Source of the DNA: an uncultured Lachnospiraceae bacterium
GTDB taxonomy: Bacteria; Bacillota; Clostridia; Lachnospirales; Lachnospiraceae
NCBI GenBank assembly: GCA_910587305.1
Contig: CAJUKV010000087.1
Coordinates: 1-8,817 of the forward strand
DNA length: 8,817 nucleotides
Direction: 5' to 3'
The notes beneath the pieces are model-generated. The model had not been told where the DNA came from, ran no database searches, and saw only the letters and a list, made by a program, of their open reading frames with translations. Position 1 is the stretch's first letter. The number at the start of each line of letters is the position of its first letter. Positions 6,831 to 8,817 of this stretch are shown here, one piece after another. A program made the position numbers and the translations under genes.

Positions 6831-7739
6831 ATGGTAAAAGTGATAGGAGTTCGTTTCAGAACCGCAGGAAAAATATATTTTTTTGATCCGGGAAAGCTTG
6901 CAATTAAGCGGGGCGAACATGTGATTGTGGAAACCGCCAGGGGGATTGAGTATGGAACAGTGGTGGGAGACCCCAGGGATGTGGAGGACGATGCGGTAAT
7001 TCAGCCTTTAAAACCTGTGCTTAGAATTGCTACGCCAAGGGATGACGAACAGGAAGCCGGAAATAAAATCAAAGAAAAAGAAGCTTTTAAAATTTGTTTG
7101 GAAAAAATACAAAAGCATGGATTGGAAATGAAACTGATTGATGCGGAGTATACTTTTGATAACAACAAGGTTTTGTTTTATTTTACTGCGGACGGACGTA
7201 TTGATTTCAGAGAATTAGTGAAGGACTTGGCCGCGGTGTTTAAGACTAGGATAGAGCTTCGGCAGATAGGCGTCAGGGATGAGACGAAGATTTTAGGGGG
7301 AATTGGCATCTGTGGAAGGGAGTTATGCTGTCACAGGCATTTATCGGAGTTTGTGCCGGTTTCCATTAAGATGGCAAAGGAGCAGAATCTGTCCCTGAAC
7401 CCCACCAAAATTTCCGGCGTGTGCGGCAGGCTTATGTGCTGCTTAAAGCACGAGGAGGAGACTTACGAAGAGTTGAATAAAAGGCTGCCGCACGTAGGGG
7501 ATCATGTAACCACGGAGGATGGATTAAAGGGAGAGGTTCACAGTGTAAATGTGCTTCGGCAGTTGGTGAAGGTTATCGTGGACGTGGGAGATGAAAAAGA
7601 GATTCAGGAATACCGGGTGGATCAACTTCGGTTTAAGCGCAGGCACAGGCACAATAAGTTAGATGTTCAGGATGCGGAATTAAAAGAGCTTGAAAAGCTG
7701 GAAAAGGAAGAGGTTAAGTCCAAGCTGGACGATAATTAA
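6831..7739 (+). CDS. ricT: RicT/YaaT, PSP1-domain iron-sulfur protein
   Basis: A 302-residue protein of the PSP1 C-terminal domain family. In Bacillus, RicT (YaaT) forms a complex with RicA (YmcA) and RicF (YlbF) that carries iron-sulfur clusters and helps RNase Y process certain mRNAs, with effects on sporulation, competence and biofilm formation. The family stretch GVRFRTAGKIYFFDPG is near the N-terminus, and ELRQIGVRDETKILGGIGICGRELCC at about 142-167. Two cysteine motifs repeat the same form: CGRELCC (C161, C166, C167) and CGRLMCC (C198, C203, C204). These are the likely cluster ligands. The C-terminal tail (270-302) is highly charged. The start has GTGAGG at 6815-6820, 10 nt upstream. 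The partner genes ricA and ricF are not in the window and lie elsewhere in other Firmicutes. Confidence 0.96.
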   Translation: MVKVIGVRFRTAGKIYFFDPGKLAIKRGEHVIVETARGIEYGTVVGDPRDVEDDAVIQPLKPVLRIATPRDDEQEAGNKIKEKEAFKICLEKIQKHGLEMKLIDAEYTFDNNKVLFYFTADGRIDFRELVKDLAAVFKTRIELRQIGVRDETKILGGIGICGRELCCHRHLSEFVPVSIKMAKEQNLSLNPTKISGVCGRLMCCLKHEEETYEELNKRLPHVGDHVTTEDGLKGEVHSVNVLRQLVKVIVDVGDEKEIQEYRVDQLRFKRRHRHNKLDVQDAELKELEKLEKEEVKSKLDDN

Positions 7740-7773
7740 AGAGCAAATCGAAAAATACGCTGTTCTTTCGCAG

Positions 7774-7806
7774 TAACCGTTTAGCCGGGCTGAACGGTTA
7801 TGTTTT
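7774..7806 (+). terminator. Hairpin with short T run between ricT and trmN6 (terminator or attenuator)
   Basis: The arms 7774-7785 and 7789-7800 form a 12-bp stem (one G:T pair) with a 3-nt loop, and TGTTTT follows (7801-7806). It looks like an intrinsic terminator with a weak T tract. It lies 34 nt after ricT and 34 nt before the trmN6 ATG, so it may lower expression of trmN6 relative to the upstream genes rather than end the operon fully. Confidence 0.55.
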
Positions 7807-7821
7807 GAGAGCGGAGCCATC

Positions 7822-7826
7822 AGGAA
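7822..7826 (+). promoter_or_regulatory. Ribosome binding site that fixes the trmN6 start
   Basis: AGGAA at 7822-7826 lies 8 nt before the ATG at 7835. The frame is open back to a TTG at 7805, but that codon overlaps the T run of the hairpin and has no ribosome binding site. Confidence 0.65.
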
Positions 7827-7834
7827 GAAAATCC

Positions 7835-8575
7835 ATGGAAAAAGTTCTAATAAAGGAAAATGAAAGAATTGATGATTTACAGAGAAATCATTATAAGATT
7901 ATTCAAAATCCGGATAAATTTTGTTTTGGAATGGACGCCGTATTGCTTTCCGGCTTTGTAAGGGCAAAAGAGGGGGACAGAGTGCTTGACCTGGGAACAG
8001 GGACCGGAATCATTCCCATTCTTTTGGAGGCTAAGACCAAAGCGTCGGGGCTTGTGGGACTGGAGATTCAGCCTGAGAGCGCGGATATGGCGGCAAGAAG
8101 CGTCAGGTTAAACGGACTTGAGGACAAAATAGAAATTGTAACAGGCGATATAAAGGAAGCAGTCAGTCTCTTCGGGGCTGCTTCTTTTCATGTTGTGACT
8201 TGTAATCCGCCTTATATGACGGAGCGTCATGGACTAACCAATCCTGAGGCGCCAAAGGCAATCGCCAGGCACGAGCTGCTTTGTACCTTGGAGGATGTGA
8301 TAAGCCAGAGCAGCAGACTGCTGAAACCTGGCGGAAATTTTTATATGGTGCACAGACCTTTTAGGCTGGCAGATATTATTGTGCTGCTTCGGCAGTATAA
8401 GTTGGAGCCTAAGCGGATGAAGCTGGTTTATCCTTTCGTGGACAAAGAGCCTAATATGGTTTTGATAGAGGCGAACAGGGGCGGAAAAGCGCGAATAACA
8501 GTAGAAAAACCGTTGATTGTTTATAAAGAGCCGAATGTCTATACGGATGAAATATATGATCTTTATGGATATTGA
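7835..8575 (+). CDS. trmN6: tRNA1(Val) (adenine(37)-N6)-methyltransferase (YabB/YfiC family)
   Basis: A 246-residue SAM-dependent methyltransferase expected to methylate N6 of A37 in a valine tRNA, next to the anticodon. The N-terminal FCFGMDAVLLSGF at 29-41 is typical of this family. SAM-binding motif I, VLDLGTGTGIIP, is at 50-61. The acidic residue E77 lies in GLEIQP, and D105 in TGDI. The N6-adenine catalytic motif NPPY is at 124-127. The C-terminal part, with MVHRPFRLADI and YPFVDKEPNMVLIEA, also fits. The ATG was chosen over the upstream TTG because of the AGGAA site. It is the yabB counterpart, following ricT as in Bacillus but without yabA between them. rsmI (yabC), usual further on, is not seen before the window ends. 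A palindrome-rich tract follows the stop at once. Confidence 0.93.
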   Translation: MEKVLIKENERIDDLQRNHYKIIQNPDKFCFGMDAVLLSGFVRAKEGDRVLDLGTGTGIIPILLEAKTKASGLVGLEIQPESADMAARSVRLNGLEDKIEIVTGDIKEAVSLFGAASFHVVTCNPPYMTERHGLTNPEAPKAIARHELLCTLEDVISQSSRLLKPGGNFYMVHRPFRLADIIVLLRQYKLEPKRMKLVYPFVDKEPNMVLIEANRGGKARITVEKPLIVYKEPNVYTDEIYDLYGY

Positions 8576-8583
8576 TTATAGCA

Positions 8584-8610
8584 GGTGGCGTGCTATTATT
8601 CACGCTAACC
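8584..8610. repeat. Hairpin 1 after trmN6
   Basis: The core GCGTG (8588-8592) pairs with CACGC (8601-8605) and extends outward through a G:T pair, a T:A pair and, past one bulged A, two G:C pairs. The loop is CTATTATT. It competes with a smaller hairpin, ATAGCA (8578-8583) with TGCTAT (8591-8596). Confidence 0.5.
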
Positions 8611-8612
8611 CC

Positions 8613-8639
8613 CATGATTCCGCTCTGCGGAATCACAAA
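8613..8639. repeat. Hairpin repeat, copy A (27 nt)
   Basis: The unit begins CATG and ends CACAAA. It contains a perfect 9-bp stem (8615-8623 with 8627-8635) and a TCT loop. Compared with copy B at 8765-8785 it has an extra ATT on the 5' arm and a matching AAT on the 3' arm. Confidence 0.75.
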
Positions 8640-8646
8640 TCCTGAT

Positions 8647-8676
8647 GAAGAATGCCTGTTTTTTAAGGTATTCTTC
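8647..8676. repeat. 11-bp hairpin
   Basis: The arms 8647-8657 and 8666-8676 pair over 11 bp with one G:T pair and an 8-nt loop that is mostly T. Its 3' arm is also able to pair with 8802-8811, so the two foldings exclude each other. Confidence 0.6.
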
Positions 8677-8678
8677 TG

Positions 8679-8758
8679 AGTGTGAAAATAGCTTGCTTTG
8701 CAAGCCTTAGTTGTTCTTAGGCGGCGTTTTCTGACGCCTTAGAACTTCTCTTCACACT
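8679..8758. repeat. Three-way-junction inverted repeat
   Basis: AGTGTGAA (8679-8686) pairs perfectly with TTCACACT (8751-8758) and encloses two hairpins. The first is 8691-8705, with GCTTGC/GCAAGC arms and a TTT loop. The second is 8713-8745, with GTTCT/AGAAC, one T:T mismatch, then AGGCG/CGCCT. The nested layout suggests a folded RNA or a compound palindromic element. Confidence 0.55.
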
Positions 8759-8764
8759 TCCAGA

Positions 8765-8785
8765 CATGCCGCTTTGCGGCACAAA
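8765..8785. repeat. Hairpin repeat, copy B (21 nt)
   Basis: It has the same CATG start and CACAAA end as copy A, with the same CCGC/GCGG core, a TTT loop instead of TCT, and no ATT/AAT extension. The stem 8767-8772 with 8776-8781 is perfect. Confidence 0.75.
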
Positions 8786-8817
8786 CAATACATGAATTAT
8801 TTCAGAAGAATCGCCCA

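Larger units (their letters stand above)
8576..8817. repeat. Gene-free, palindrome-rich intergenic tract
   Basis: No credible gene is present on either strand in these 242 bases. At least six inverted repeats are packed in: 8584-8610, 8615-8635, 8647-8676, 8691-8705, 8713-8745 and 8767-8781, plus long-range pairings. Two of the hairpins are copies of one unit. It could be a mobile or dispersed repeat element of REP or MITE kind, or a structured RNA. The right end lies beyond the window. None of the hairpins is followed by a T tract good enough to be a clear + strand terminator for trmN6. Confidence 0.7.

Noticed and set aside
7805..7834. Longer trmN6 from a TTG start
   Set aside because: The TTG lies in the T run of the upstream hairpin and lacks a ribosome binding site, while the ATG at 7835 has AGGAA 8 nt upstream.
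8613..8785. CRISPR-like array
   Set aside because: There are only two copies of the hairpin unit, 125 nt apart and of different length, with no regular spacers and no cas genes.

Overview
This window looks like a chromosomal segment of a low-to-moderate GC, Gram-positive clostridial Firmicute, most plausibly a Lachnospiraceae-type organism. The signs are AGGAGG-type ribosome binding sites, tRNA genes without an encoded CCA end, and a gene neighbourhood that matches the Bacillus subtilis yaaO-tmk-yaaQ-yaaR-holB-yaaT(ricT)-yabA-yabB block. The species cannot be named from the sequence alone.

Layout. Positions 1-298 are the 3' end of a tRNA cluster: a partial initiator tRNA-Met(CAT), tRNA-Phe(GAA) and tRNA-Lys(TTT), closed by a strong intrinsic terminator. 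All protein genes are on the + strand. A small lipoprotein of unknown role (439-843) stands alone. It is followed by an HD-domain hydrolase-like gene that runs with a 1-nt gap into a PLP-dependent Orn/Lys/Arg decarboxylase (983-3071). Next come pyruvate kinase (3184-4596) and a divergent guanylate-kinase-like protein only 5 nt downstream (4602-5189). The last block is yaaR (DUF327), holB (clamp-loader delta'), ricT (PSP1/RicT iron-sulfur protein) and trmN6 (tRNA1(Val) A37 N6-methyltransferase), ending at 8575. The final 242 bases carry no gene but are packed with inverted repeats.

How the genes fit together. The window is a conserved Firmicute housekeeping locus with local rearrangements. The decarboxylase, yaaR, holB, ricT and trmN6 keep the Bacillus order. 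The tmk slot holds a different P-loop nucleotide-kinase-like gene, pyk sits beside it, and yaaQ and yabA are missing. The roles are mixed: polyamine-type amino acid decarboxylation, the last ATP-yielding step of glycolysis, clamp loading, RNA processing through RicT, and tRNA modification.

No phage, insertion sequence, CRISPR array or defence system was recognised. The least ordinary parts are non-coding. One is the hairpin-rich tract after trmN6, which contains a duplicated hairpin whose two copies differ by a symmetric 3+3 nt insertion, plus two competing pairings. The other is the yaaR-holB spacer, which can close on a perfect 9-bp inverted repeat. These are candidates for structured RNA or a small repeat element, not demonstrated systems.
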